Positions 15,158 to 24,401 of a stretch of DNA of 64,000 nucleotides are shown piece after piece. Every line of letters starts with the position of its first letter. Positions within the stretch are counted from its first letter, which is position 1. Both the position numbers and the translations under genes were made by a program. The stretch is from the NCBI RefSeq assembly GCF_001695575.1, contig NZ_LUAX01000001.1:1550001-1614000 (forward strand), in the 5' to 3' direction. The DNA is from Vibrio europaeus (GTDB lineage: Bacteria; Pseudomonadota; Gammaproteobacteria; Enterobacterales; Vibrionaceae). A model generated the notes under the pieces. That model worked only from the letters and a program-made list of their open reading frames with translations, ran no database searches and had not been told where the DNA came from.

Positions 15158-17029
15158 ATGTCGAATAGCCAAACTTCCCTGTTAGGACAGAAGCGCTTTC
15201 TGCCTTACTTCGTTACTCAGTTTTTTGGTGCCTTTAACGATAATATTTTCAAAAATGTATTATTGCTATTCGTTGCATTTGCAGGTGCTGGAGCACTGCC
15301 TATTTCAAGCAACTTATTTATCAACCTAGCGGCAGGGCTGTTCATTCTTCCCTTTTTCCTTTTCTCTGCCTCTGCTGGTGTTCTTGCCGATAAGTACGAA
15401 AAGTCTTGGTTTATTCGTAAGGTGAAGCTCGCTGAAATTGGCATTATGTGCTTGGGCGCAATTGGCTTTATTACTGAAAGCTACGTCATCTTGCTGATCC
15501 TGCTGTTTCTTATGGGCACACAATCGGCATTTTTTGGCCCAGTGAAGTATGCCCTTCTTCCTCAGCAGTTAAAGCCTAACGAACTGGTTCCAGGTAATGC
15601 GTTAGTCGAAACCGGTACCTTCCTAGCAATCTTATTGGGTACGCTTGGCGCCGGCGTTATTACGTCCGCTGAAAACGCCAAGTATGTTGCAGCAGCTTGT
15701 GTAGTACTGTTTGCCGTGTTTGGTTACATCTCTAGCCGTTCTATTCCTGAAGCACCTGCAAGTGCGCCGGATCTTAAATTCAAATGGCAACCTGTTAAGC
15801 AAACTAAAAAAACCATCGCTATTGCTAAAGCGGATAAAACTATCTTTCGCGCACTGATGGCAATCAGTTGGTTTTGGTTCTTAGGTGCGGCTTATCTGAC
15901 TCAGTTCCCGAATTTCACAAAGCTCTACCTTAACGGTAGCGAAAGCGCGGTATCTTTCTTACTCGCGCTGTTTTCTGTCGGTATTGCGGTTGGTTCATTA
16001 GCTTGTGACAAGCTGTCTAACCATAGAATTGAAGTCGGTATTGTGCCGCTAGGTAGCTTAGGCATCACCATTTTTGGCGCGCTGATGGCAACGTCCGTTC
16101 CTCAGCAGTTACCTGAGTTTGCAAGCTTTAGCGAATTTGTCATGCACAAACCCTTGTGGTCAGTGTTTGCTTATCTGCTGTTACTTGGGGCTTCAGGTGG
16201 TATCTTTATTGTTCCCTTGTATGCTCTCATGCAACAAAGAGCAAAAGTCACTGAACGAGCGCAGGTTATCGCAGCGCTAAACATCTATAACTCACTATTT
16301 ATGGTTGGAAGCGCAGTGTTAGGCATTGTTTGCCTAACCATTATTGAACTAACCATTCCGCAGCTTTTCTTGCTGCTAGCAGTACTTAACCTTTTAGTGG
16401 CGGGCTACTTGTTTATACAAGTGCCTATTTTCGTGGTGCGTTTTTTAATGTGGGTTATCACTCATACCATGTATCGAGTCAGCCATAAAAATACACAAAA
16501 CTTACCAGAGAAAAGTGGCGCCTTACTTGTTTGCAACCACGTGAGTTATATGGATGCCTTGTTGCTCAGCGCGGTATGCCCAAGGCTGATCCGTTTTGTG
16601 ATGGAAGAAGAATACGCCAACTTGCCGCCACTAAAACGATTCTTACAACGTGCTGGAGTTATCCCTATCTCTGCCAATAACCGCCGCTCAATTGTTAAAG
16701 CATTTAATGATGTTGAACAGGCACTGTCTGAAGGTCATATCGTGTGTATTTTCCCTGAAGGACGCCTTACTTCAAATGGTGAAATGAGTGAGTTTATGCG
16801 CGGGATGGATATCATTATTAAGCGCAGTCCTGTGCCTGTCATTCCAATTGCGCTTAAAGGCCTTTGGGGTAGTTATTTCAGCCGTTATAAAGGCTCTGCA
16901 TGTAAAGGGCTGCCTACACGTTTTTGGTCGAAAATTGAAATTGAAGTCGGCGAACCGGTTGACCCAGAAAATGCTTCGACTGCCGTTATGCATGATAAAG
17001 TAGCGACATTACGAGGCGATTGGCGTTAA
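15158..17029 (+). CDS. LplT-like MFS transporter fused to PlsC-type acyltransferase
   Basis: The protein has 623 residues. Residues 1-430 are a 12-helix major-facilitator domain beginning LPYFVTQFFGAFNDNIFKNVL, which is characteristic of lysophospholipid transporters (LplT). Residues ~440-620 are a glycerolipid acyltransferase with NHVSYMD (the HX4D catalytic motif) and FPEGRLT. In E. coli the same tasks are split between LplT and Aas, and Aas also has an acyl-ACP synthetase domain; no AMP-binding domain is present here. The fusion would flip lysophospholipid inward and re-acylate it using an acyl donor made elsewhere. It is co-oriented with and close behind the TetR gene. Confidence 0.9.
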   Translation: MSNSQTSLLGQKRFLPYFVTQFFGAFNDNIFKNVLLLFVAFAGAGALPISSNLFINLAAGLFILPFFLFSASAGVLADKYEKSWFIRKVKLAEIGIMCLGAIGFITESYVILLILLFLMGTQSAFFGPVKYALLPQQLKPNELVPGNALVETGTFLAILLGTLGAGVITSAENAKYVAAACVVLFAVFGYISSRSIPEAPASAPDLKFKWQPVKQTKKTIAIAKADKTIFRALMAISWFWFLGAAYLTQFPNFTKLYLNGSESAVSFLLALFSVGIAVGSLACDKLSNHRIEVGIVPLGSLGITIFGALMATSVPQQLPEFASFSEFVMHKPLWSVFAYLLLLGASGGIFIVPLYALMQQRAKVTERAQVIAALNIYNSLFMVGSAVLGIVCLTIIELTIPQLFLLLAVLNLLVAGYLFIQVPIFVVRFLMWVITHTMYRVSHKNTQNLPEKSGALLVCNHVSYMDALLLSAVCPRLIRFVMEEEYANLPPLKRFLQRAGVIPISANNRRSIVKAFNDVEQALSEGHIVCIFPEGRLTSNGEMSEFMRGMDIIIKRSPVPVIPIALKGLWGSYFSRYKGSACKGLPTRFWSKIEIEVGEPVDPENASTAVMHDKVATLRGDWR

Positions 17030-17163
17030 ACTCAATCACGGTGTTTTTTGCATGCGTTAGGTTTTTCTTAACGCATGTTCAATTCATTCAACTCTCTTTA
17101 TCGTTTTGGGTTCGCTAAAATAGCGCTTTCCTATTTGATCTCCCCCTACCCCAAATAAAAATA

Positions 17164-18087
17164 ATGAATAACTTCAATAAGCAACTCCCTTTTTGGCTTG
17201 CACTCACGGTTTGCTTAACTCCGTTGATCACCTCGCCCACCGCTTTGGTGATTGGGTTTCTACTCGCCTCTCTTGGTTTAGTTCCAAAACAGTTCAATCT
17301 CGCTAAACTGACCAAAAAGCTACTAGCCTACTCCATCGTTGGCTTAGGGTTTGGAATTCACTTCGAACAAGCGTTAGCCGTAACTTCAGATGGCATTGGC
17401 CTCATCATCGCGACCATTGTTGGCACGCTGGTTATTGGATGGTGGCTTGCAAGAGCAATAGGGTTAAACAAGCAGACTGGGTATCTTATTTCTTCAGGAA
17501 CGGCTATCTGTGGGGGTAGTGCAATTGCCGCGGTGTCTCCGGCTATTAAAGCCAACGACGAGCAAATTGGCTTATCTCTCGCGACGGTTTTTGTGCTTAA
17601 CTCTATCGCGCTATTTGTTTTCCCAGTCATTGGACATGCACTTAACCTCGATCAACACACTTTTGGCACATGGGCCGCAATTGCCATACACGACACTTCT
17701 TCTGTGGTGGGGGCGGCTTCAGCCTATGGTGAGGAAGCGCTCACTACAGCAACGACACTCAAATTAGCGCGTGCGTTATGGATCATTCCTGTCGCCTTTG
17801 CCAGTGCATTCCTATTTCGCAGTGAGTCGAAAAAAATCACCATCCCTTACTTTATCTTGTTTTACTGCATGGCTATTGCTGTGAGCGATTTGTTACCGCA
17901 ATTTGAAGTCATATATCAAGGAATATTCGATATTGCCAAGCGAGCGCTCGTCGTTTGTTTGTTCTTGATTGGATGCGGAATTTCAGTGGAAAAGCTTAAG
18001 TCAGCAGGTCCGAAACCTTTGATGTTTGGTGTTACTCTGTGGGTTCTAATCTCAACCACATCTTTAGCTTGGTTGTTGTTAGCCTAA
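17164..18087 (+). CDS. YeiH/UPF0324-family membrane protein
   Basis: The protein has 307 residues with about ten membrane helices. It carries the family signature [21 protein letters not shown] and [19 protein letters not shown], plus a C-terminal LFLIGCGIS. YeiH proteins are inner-membrane proteins proposed to export sulfate or similar anions in some bacteria; the physiological substrate is not proven. The gene stands alone and is convergent with a small ORF whose stop overlaps its end. Confidence 0.9.
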   Translation: MNNFNKQLPFWLALTVCLTPLITSPTALVIGFLLASLGLVPKQFNLAKLTKKLLAYSIVGLGFGIHFEQALAVTSDGIGLIIATIVGTLVIGWWLARAIGLNKQTGYLISSGTAICGGSAIAAVSPAIKANDEQIGLSLATVFVLNSIALFVFPVIGHALNLDQHTFGTWAAIAIHDTSSVVGAASAYGEEALTTATTLKLARALWIIPVAFASAFLFRSESKKITIPYFILFYCMAIAVSDLLPQFEVIYQGIFDIAKRALVVCLFLIGCGISVEKLKSAGPKPLMFGVTLWVLISTTSLAWLLLA

Positions 18088-18255
18088 GCGGCCGATATCT
18101 TTCGCAGCTTGTGATAGCTTTTTCTGCTTAAAGCTAAATACGAGTCCTAACACGAGCAAGAATGCCGAAAGTTCCGCTAATGCTCGTGTGAGCCCCTCAG
18201 TTTGAACTGCAACAATGATCTGTAAGATCACCGCTAAAACCAAAATCGCTCTCAT
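18079..18255 (-). CDS. Small 58-residue membrane protein
   Basis: An intact reading frame below the usual size cut-off. It begins [18 protein letters not shown], followed by a second helix ([17 protein letters not shown]) and a basic tail ([16 protein letters not shown]). ATAAGGAT stands directly before the ATG. Two short hydrophobic helices joined by a polar turn are typical of small inner-membrane proteins. It is convergent with yeiH, the 3' ends overlapping by nine bases. No function can be given; the balanced composition and tail suggest a real gene. Confidence 0.6.
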   Translation of the reverse strand: MRAILVLAVILQIIVAVQTEGLTRALAELSAFLLVLGLVFSFKQKKLSQAAKDIGRLG

Positions 18256-18368
18256 ATCCTTATACCCTAGCTCTTAATTTTCTTGAGATATTATGAGTTA
18301 GGGTTATAAGAAAGCTAAATTCAGATTTGGACTATGAAATTGCTAAATTAACTAAGTTGCTTTTTCTG

Positions 18369-19247
18369 TTACAACTGCCCTTCAATCCAATTAATAAAGG
18401 TACGAATTTTCGGTCTATCTTCTGTTCCCAGTGGGCATAGCAGATCATACCCCTTAGTTGTCGGCATACTTGGATAGGGCGTCACAAGCTCGCCAGATTC
18501 AATCAGGTCTTTGACAAATTGATATCTCCCCATCCCAACGCCAAGATTATGTAGCGCGCTGATATAGCCCATTTCTCGGTGGCTCACGCAGTAAAACTGA
18601 TTAAAAATATCAATATCGAGCTGCATATAGTCACGCCAGCGCTGCCAAACGTCTGAACCGACCGCATGAATAAAATTAATTCGTTTCAGCGATTCTAAGC
18701 CATCTTCATACACGCGATGTTTTTTCGCATATTGCGGCGTACAAACTGGAATGTATTCATCGCCGAACAGGCGCTTGCGATACACATCCTTGGTGTCTTC
18801 TGTATCGTAGTAAATGGCGACTTCAATATTGTGCTTATGAAAATCTTCCTGCTCTTGATAGCCCCAAATATTGAGATTGAATTTGGGATACTTGTTTTTA
18901 AAATCGGACAATCTTGGCAGCAACCATCCATTTGCAAAGCCTGTCGAGGTAGCAATGTTCAGCTCCCCCACCATGTCTGTCGACTTTATCTCTTCAATTT
19001 CAGAGAAGATCCCATGGAGGTTTTTCGACAAGGTGCTGTGAAATCTGGCACCTTCTTCAGTCAGTTCGAGCTGGCGAGTTCCTCTGACAAACAAGTTAAA
19101 GCCCAACTCTTTTTCTAGCACTTTGATTCTATGGCTAACAGCTCCTTGTGTAAGATGAAGTTGCTTCCCGGTAATGGTAAAGCTTAATGTTTTTGCCGCC
19201 ATGTCAAAGGTGTGAAGGTTTCTAAGCAGCAGCTGTTGATTCGCCAT
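18369..19247 (-). CDS. LysR-family regulator, DsdC-like
   Basis: The protein has 292 residues. N-terminal winged helix: LLRNLHTFDMAAKTLSFTITGKQLHLTQGAVSHRIKVLEKELGFNLFVRGTRQLELTEEG. The effector domain resembles E. coli DsdC, with matching segments such as EVAIYYDTED, YIPVCTPQYA, GYISALHNLGVGMGR and SGELVTPYPSMP. DsdC activates D-serine deaminase genes. Here the divergent neighbour is a PTS permease instead, so the effector is unknown and the D-serine link should not be assumed. The 172-bp divergent spacer should hold its binding site. Confidence 0.88.
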   Translation of the reverse strand: MANQQLLLRNLHTFDMAAKTLSFTITGKQLHLTQGAVSHRIKVLEKELGFNLFVRGTRQLELTEEGARFHSTLSKNLHGIFSEIEEIKSTDMVGELNIATSTGFANGWLLPRLSDFKNKYPKFNLNIWGYQEQEDFHKHNIEVAIYYDTEDTKDVYRKRLFGDEYIPVCTPQYAKKHRVYEDGLESLKRINFIHAVGSDVWQRWRDYMQLDIDIFNQFYCVSHREMGYISALHNLGVGMGRYQFVKDLIESGELVTPYPSMPTTKGYDLLCPLGTEDRPKIRTFINWIEGQL

Positions 19248-19419
19248 ATTGCGCCTATGGATTAAGATTTTTAATTTATCCTACTACCTGATTCGTTTGT
19301 TCGCACCATAAAATAAGTCATAAAATAGTCCCAAATCTATTAAGTGTGACCTAGCGCTAAGAGTGACTCTCACTGTGCTAGCTCATCAAAAAATCAATAA
19401 TCAAAATCTAGGGGCATAA

Positions 19420-20874
19420 ATGAACATACTCGGATACATGCAAAAAGTCGGTAAGGCACTGATGGTGCCAGTCGCGACCTTACCTGCAGCCGCAATACTG
19501 ATGGGGATTGGCTACTGGCTCGATCCCGTCGGCTGGGGCTCAGAAAACATTCTCGCCGCTTTTCTGATTAAATCAGGCGCAGCCATCATTGATAACATGG
19601 CAGTGTTGTTTGCTGTCGGTGTTGCCTTCGGTTTAAGTAAAGACAAAAACGGTTCGGCGGCGCTATCGGGCTTTGTTATGTTCTTGGTCGTGACAACTCT
19701 ACTGGCACCAGGCTCTGTGGCTCAGTTGATTGGTGTCAGCGCAGACGAAGTACCCGCCGCATTTGGTAAAATCAGTAACCAGTTTATTGGTATTATTATC
19801 GGTATTATCTCTGCTGAGATTTACAACCGTTACTCTAGCGTTGAGCTCCCTCAAGCTCTCGCTTTCTTTAGTGGTAAACGCCTAGTCCCTATTCTTACTT
19901 CTCTTGCTGGTATGGCGCTCTCTTTCGCGTTGCTTTACATCTGGCCTGCGGTATATGACGCACTGATCCAATTTGGTATTAAACTGGAAAGCATGGGCGC
20001 GGTAGGTGCTGGTCTATTTGGCTTCTTCAACCGTCTCTTCCTGTCTATCGGTATGCACCATGCTCTATACCCAGTGTTCTGGTTTGACGTAGTCGGTATC
20101 AATGATATCCCTAACTTCTTGGGCGGTGCTCAATCGATCGCTAATGGCACAGGTATTCCTGGTCAAACAGGTATGTACCAAGCGGGCTTCTTCCCAATCA
20201 TGATGTTTGGTCTGCCGGCTGCTGCTCTAGCTATGTACCACTGCTCTGATGCGAAAAACAAGAACCAAGTGTTTGCGATTATGCTTGCCGCAGCAATGGC
20301 GTCTTTCTTTACAGGTATCACAGAGCCACTAGAGTTCAGCTTTATGTTCCTTGCACCTGTGTTGTTCCTAATCCACGCAGTGCTAACTGGTTTGTCTTTG
20401 TACATCGCTGCAACAATGGAATGGATGGCAGGATTCGGCTTCTCGGCAGGTTTTGTTGATTTCGTCCTATCAAGTCAAAACCCGTTAGCAACTAACTGGT
20501 ACATGCTGATTCTTCAAGGTTTGGTATTCTTCTGCCTATACTACGCTATCTTCCGTTTCGCTATCGTTAAGTTTGACCTTAAGACACCGGGTCGAGGCGA
20601 AGATATGGCTAGTGAGTCAAATGAAGACATCGCAGGTCTTGCGAAAGAGTATATTCAGGCTATTGGTGGCGCTGAAAATATCCTAGAAGTGGACAACTGT
20701 ATTACTCGTCTACGCCTAACAGTGAAAGATTCTACTGTCGCAGACAGTGAAAAACTTAAGAAGCTTGGTGCGGCAGGGGTAGTTCCTGTTGGCAAAGGCG
20801 GTCTGCAAGTTATCGTTGGTCTTGGCAAAGTAGACAAAGTGGCAGAGCAGATGAAAACCATCCTTGCTAGCTAA
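19420..20874 (+). CDS. PTS EIICB permease, glucose/N-acetylglucosamine class (NagE-like)
   Basis: The protein has 484 residues. The EIIC membrane domain (about 1-385) opens [25 protein letters not shown] and holds the conserved FFTGITEPLEFSFMFLAP segment. The linker contains LKTPGRGED, and the EIIB domain has the phosphorylated Cys in DNCITRLRL (residue 427). No fused EIIA is present, so a separate EIIA-Glc is expected to phosphorylate it. The N-terminus resembles NagE more than PtsG, but the sugar cannot be fixed. It imports and phosphorylates a hexose-type sugar at the inner membrane. The divergent DsdC-like regulator probably controls it. AGGGGC precedes the ATG. Confidence 0.9.
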   Translation: MNILGYMQKVGKALMVPVATLPAAAILMGIGYWLDPVGWGSENILAAFLIKSGAAIIDNMAVLFAVGVAFGLSKDKNGSAALSGFVMFLVVTTLLAPGSVAQLIGVSADEVPAAFGKISNQFIGIIIGIISAEIYNRYSSVELPQALAFFSGKRLVPILTSLAGMALSFALLYIWPAVYDALIQFGIKLESMGAVGAGLFGFFNRLFLSIGMHHALYPVFWFDVVGINDIPNFLGGAQSIANGTGIPGQTGMYQAGFFPIMMFGLPAAALAMYHCSDAKNKNQVFAIMLAAAMASFFTGITEPLEFSFMFLAPVLFLIHAVLTGLSLYIAATMEWMAGFGFSAGFVDFVLSSQNPLATNWYMLILQGLVFFCLYYAIFRFAIVKFDLKTPGRGEDMASESNEDIAGLAKEYIQAIGGAENILEVDNCITRLRLTVKDSTVADSEKLKKLGAAGVVPVGKGGLQVIVGLGKVDKVAEQMKTILAS

Positions 20875-20939
20875 CCCAATGTTTACTGAAAAATAGTTTA
20901 TAAAGAATTGCGGTGATTTCACCTTCACCGCATCCCCCT

Positions 20940-20981
20940 GAAGTGCATTTTCGCTTAGTCACCGAGTCTGCACTTCTTTTT
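20940..20981 (+). terminator. Terminator-like hairpin after the PTS permease
   Basis: GAAGTGCA (20940-20947) pairs with TGCACTTC (20969-20976), followed by TTTTT. The loop is long (21 bases). It lies between the convergent PTS and menE genes. Confidence 0.6.
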
Positions 20982-20983
20982 AG

Positions 20984-22354
20984 TTATTGAGTGAGTTGCT
21001 CCAACAACCACAGCTTTACCTTCTGTCTTGAGATTTTAATCCCACCCTGTAACAGTTCATCTGGCATCGCATAGTAGGCAACTGGCCATTTGAGTTTGGT
21101 TAATAACCCTTTTAAATGCTCTGTTATTGCTAACTCATCAATCTCATCTGCTACCTTGATAACGGCAACAGGTCTGTGGCCAAATTCGCTATCTGGTATC
21201 GGCACAATGACCGACTGGCTAATAAAGGGAATCTGATTAAGCGCTTGTTCTATCTCTTCACAGTGGATGTTTTCACCACCGGAGATAAACAAATTGTCAG
21301 CACGACCAATGATCTTTAGCTCTCGCCCAACCATCTCGCCCAAATCTTTACTATCAAACCAACCCTGTTCAGTAATTGGTGTTAGTTGCCCTTGTACATA
21401 GTAACCGGAGGCTAACGTCTCACCGCCAATATAGATTCTTTGCCCTTCCAGACGAAGCTGGCGCTTTGGTAACAACTCCCCTGCAGTGTATTCAGCGTCA
21501 ATACGTTTTGCCGTCACGGTTGACGCAGCTTCTGTCATTCCATAACCAAGCCATGTTTCAATGCCGAGCTGTTCAGCTTGTTGACTGAGTGCCAAAGGTA
21601 CATGACTGCCACCGAGTAAGACATGGCTGAGTGACAGCTTCACTTCATTGTCGAGAAGCCGCTTAAGTTGAGTGGAGACTAAAGAAGCGTGAGTGACGCC
21701 CTGAATATCCTCTGCCAGTTCCCCTTTGCCCACTTTCAAGCGAGCGCCACTATGCAGCCAGCGATAGATAATCGCCAGTCCAGAGACATGATACATAGGC
21801 AAGCTCAGCAACCAAGTGTCTGCCTGCTTAAACGCAAAGCGCTGCAGCAAACCTTGAGCCGAGGCCAAATGTTGCTTTGAGGTATGAGCAACCGCTTTAG
21901 GAGCGCCTGTTGAACCTGATGTAAATACAATTGAAGCAAGTGCCTCGTTGCTAAACTTACCCTGACGACATTCAGTTCCCGAAAGTTTCAGCACAATATT
22001 TTGCAAGCTACGCAGTTCAGGTACATCCGTTGATAACCACACTTTGGCTTGGTTAGGCTCGGTATATAATGTCGCGAGTTTATGGTTAAATTCGGCTTTC
22101 GTTTGCGGCATGGTTATCGCGCAGACTGCTTCTATCTCTAGACAAGCGAGATAAACCAAAATCAATTCAACACTGTTTTTGCCAACACAAGTAAGCACGC
22201 TTCCAGAGCTAACACCTTGGCTTACTAGCGAGACTGCCACTTGATCAACAGCGGTTTCAAGCTCAGCCCAAGTGTAACTTTGGTTGGGAGTATGGAGAGC
22301 ATATAAAGATGGGCTCGATTGAGCCCATTGACGTAGAGGAGATAATTGACTCAT
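20984..22354 (-). CDS. menE: o-Succinylbenzoate-CoA ligase
   Basis: The protein has 456 residues, an ANL-superfamily adenylating enzyme. The P-loop-like motif SIVFTSGSTGAPKAVAHT is intact, followed by LGYGMTEAASTV and the hinge region GRADNLFISGGENI. It converts o-succinylbenzoate to its CoA thioester in menaquinone synthesis, in the cytosol. It is the last gene of the leftward men operon; its ATG overlaps the menC stop by one base (TAATG). A C-terminal Lys (GGIKISRQKVK) fits the catalytic lysine of the family. Confidence 0.95.
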   Translation of the reverse strand: MSQLSPLRQWAQSSPSLYALHTPNQSYTWAELETAVDQVAVSLVSQGVSSGSVLTCVGKNSVELILVYLACLEIEAVCAITMPQTKAEFNHKLATLYTEPNQAKVWLSTDVPELRSLQNIVLKLSGTECRQGKFSNEALASIVFTSGSTGAPKAVAHTSKQHLASAQGLLQRFAFKQADTWLLSLPMYHVSGLAIIYRWLHSGARLKVGKGELAEDIQGVTHASLVSTQLKRLLDNEVKLSLSHVLLGGSHVPLALSQQAEQLGIETWLGYGMTEAASTVTAKRIDAEYTAGELLPKRQLRLEGQRIYIGGETLASGYYVQGQLTPITEQGWFDSKDLGEMVGRELKIIGRADNLFISGGENIHCEEIEQALNQIPFISQSVIVPIPDSEFGHRPVAVIKVADEIDELAITEHLKGLLTKLKWPVAYYAMPDELLQGGIKISRQKVKLWLLEQLTQ

Positions 22355-23340
22355 TACGAATGCCAGAGTAAAGCCTGATCAGACAAGCTTGCGACAGGCA
22401 GTTCACAACCCGGCCATGGAACTTCTAACTGCTGAGCAAACAGCCCCACGGTATCCAGTCCCGGAACTTCTTCTGGAAGTTGCCAGTACGCTAATCTTGC
22501 TAGCTGAGTTAAACCAAGGCTAGATTCAATGCTAGAACTGACCACCGCTTTAATGCCAAGTGATTTGGCTCTATCAATCAGTTCAATACAGCGCTCAACC
22601 GAACCTATCAGAGTCGGCTTGATCACAATCGCTTTCGCGCCATTGAGGTCTTCTAACTTGAAGTCTTCTTTGCGAATCGCATGCTGCAGCGTTTCATCCC
22701 AAGCAATCGCAATGCCTGTATCAATGGCAAAAGAGAAGCTGTCTCCCGGTGCTTGGCATGGCTCTTCGATAAAGGCGATGCGACCGCGCAACGAAGGGGC
22801 AATCTTCTTAGCAAATTGCTGCGCTTTTTCGGCAGTCCAAGCTCGGTTAGCATCCAAACGAAGTGTTAAATCTGGAATCGACTCTAAGAAAAGGCTAACC
22901 AACATCCCATCGCGAATCGGCTCATACAGACCAACCTTAATCTTGGCCACTTTCTCACCCGTCATGGCATTCAGCTTAGGCAGAAGTTCGTCTGGGTCAC
23001 CAGAGCATAACGGCGCAGCTTGAAAGCAGCCTTGTTCTGGCAGCTGTTTGCTAAGCTCTAATTCCGCCATTGATAGGCCAAAGGCGACCGATGGGTAGAG
23101 CTCATCAAAGTTGAACGCTTGCCCTTGTTGCCACAAGGCCAGTTGCTCGATCAATTGCGAGTAAACATCGTCCATCGTCTCGATACTAAAACCAGGCAAA
23201 GGGGCAATCTCACCTCGACCTAGCTCACCATCAAGAGTCAGCTCAACGACAAATCCTTCTCTCTGCTTGAGCTTTTGTTCACGCAGTATCACGCCACTGT
23301 CCATCGGCAATTCATAGCGATACAGTTTGGCTGATCTCAT
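22354..23340 (-). CDS. menC: o-Succinylbenzoate synthase
   Basis: The protein has 328 residues, enolase superfamily. It shows GRGEIAPLPGFSIET near the N-terminus, the catalytic AKIKVGL lysine motif, LRLDANRAW and IEEPC for metal binding, and VVSSSIESSLGL near the end. It dehydrates SHCHC to o-succinylbenzoate in menaquinone synthesis. It is overlapped by menE and separated from menB by a palindromic element of about 120 bp, an unusual gap in an otherwise compact operon. Confidence 0.95.
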   Translation of the reverse strand: MRSAKLYRYELPMDSGVILREQKLKQREGFVVELTLDGELGRGEIAPLPGFSIETMDDVYSQLIEQLALWQQGQAFNFDELYPSVAFGLSMAELELSKQLPEQGCFQAAPLCSGDPDELLPKLNAMTGEKVAKIKVGLYEPIRDGMLVSLFLESIPDLTLRLDANRAWTAEKAQQFAKKIAPSLRGRIAFIEEPCQAPGDSFSFAIDTGIAIAWDETLQHAIRKEDFKLEDLNGAKAIVIKPTLIGSVERCIELIDRAKSLGIKAVVSSSIESSLGLTQLARLAYWQLPEEVPGLDTVGLFAQQLEVPWPGCELPVASLSDQALLWHS

Positions 23341-23376
23341 AGCAATATCCCTTTTTCAATTAATAGATAATAGACC

Positions 23377-23499
23377 AAGTTGTTGATAGGTTTCTAAGCC
23401 AGAATGCAGATAGCTAGGAGAAGACGCGGAGTTTATAAGCATAAATGAGCATCTTCGACAACGCTATCGGGATTCTGGCGACGAAAGCTATGACAACTT
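23377..23499. repeat. 123-bp imperfect palindromic element inside the men operon
   Basis: The left arm AAGTTGTTGATAGGTTTC...GCCAGAAT matches the reverse complement of the right arm ATTCTGGCGACGAAAGCTAT...ACAACTT almost base for base. In the middle is a smaller inverted repeat (TTTATAAGCATAAA). The whole would fold into one long hairpin on RNA or DNA. It reaches into the menB stop codon. The size and architecture match ERIC-like, non-autonomous intergenic elements of Vibrio and enterics, though the sequence differs from the one at 36412. Confidence 0.75.
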
Positions 23500-24364
23500 A
23501 GGGATTGCGTGGAAACTTATTAAAGTCAGGACGACGCTTCTCATTAAACGCATTACGACCTTCCTGACCTTCTTCAGTCATGTAGAACATCATAGTTGCA
23601 TTACCTGCAAGCTCCTGAAGGCCTGCTTGACCATCACAGTCTGCATTCAGCGCCGCTTTCAAGCAACGTAGTGCCATTGGGCTGTGTTGTAGGGTTTCAC
23701 GACACCAGCGAACGGTTTCTTTCTCTAAATCTTCTACAGCAACGACTGTATTAACCAGCCCCATATCTAGAGCTTCTTGTGCGTCGTAGAAACGACATAG
23801 GAACCAAATTTCGCGTGCTTTCTTCTGGCCGACGATACGAGCCATGTATGACGCGCCCCAACCGCCGTCAAATGAACCTACTTTAGGGCCAGTTTGACCA
23901 AATTGAGCATTTTCTGCAGCAATCGTTAGGTCACACATCATGTGTAGCACGTGACCGCCACCCACTGCCCAACCTGCAACCGATGCGATCACTGGCTTTG
24001 GACACGTACGAATTTGACGTTGGAAATCAAGAACATTCAAGTGGTGAGTACCAGAATCATCTTGGTAGCCGCCGTAGTCGCCACGAATCTTCTGGTCACC
24101 GCCAGAACAGAATGCCTTCTCACCTAAACCGGTAAGGATAATAACGCCAACCCCTTCATCGTAACGTGCGTCTGCCAGAGCATTGATCATCTCTTTAACA
24201 GTTTGAGGGCGAAAAGCGTTACGTACTTGAGGACGAGCGATAGTGATCTTAGCGATACCATCTTCGGATTTGTGGTACTGAATATCTTCATATTCACCTG
24301 TGCAGTCATTCCAGTTAACTGGAGCGTATAGTTCTTCTTCTGAGATACCGACTGTTTTTGCCAT
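23498..24364 (-). CDS. menB: 1,4-Dihydroxy-2-naphthoyl-CoA synthase
   Basis: The protein has 288 residues, crotonase fold. Visible are the oxyanion-hole segment [39 protein letters not shown], and [21 protein letters not shown], all typical of MenB; the C-terminus ends [14 protein letters not shown]. It cyclises OSB-CoA to DHNA-CoA. It is in the men operon between menH (37-bp gap) and menC; AGGAA precedes the ATG. Confidence 0.97.
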   Translation of the reverse strand: MAKTVGISEEELYAPVNWNDCTGEYEDIQYHKSEDGIAKITIARPQVRNAFRPQTVKEMINALADARYDEGVGVIILTGLGEKAFCSGGDQKIRGDYGGYQDDSGTHHLNVLDFQRQIRTCPKPVIASVAGWAVGGGHVLHMMCDLTIAAENAQFGQTGPKVGSFDGGWGASYMARIVGQKKAREIWFLCRFYDAQEALDMGLVNTVVAVEDLEKETVRWCRETLQHSPMALRCLKAALNADCDGQAGLQELAGNATMMFYMTEEGQEGRNAFNEKRRPDFNKFPRNP

Positions 24365-24401
24365 GGTGATTCCTAGTTTGTTTACTTATTGGCTCAGCTT
24401 A

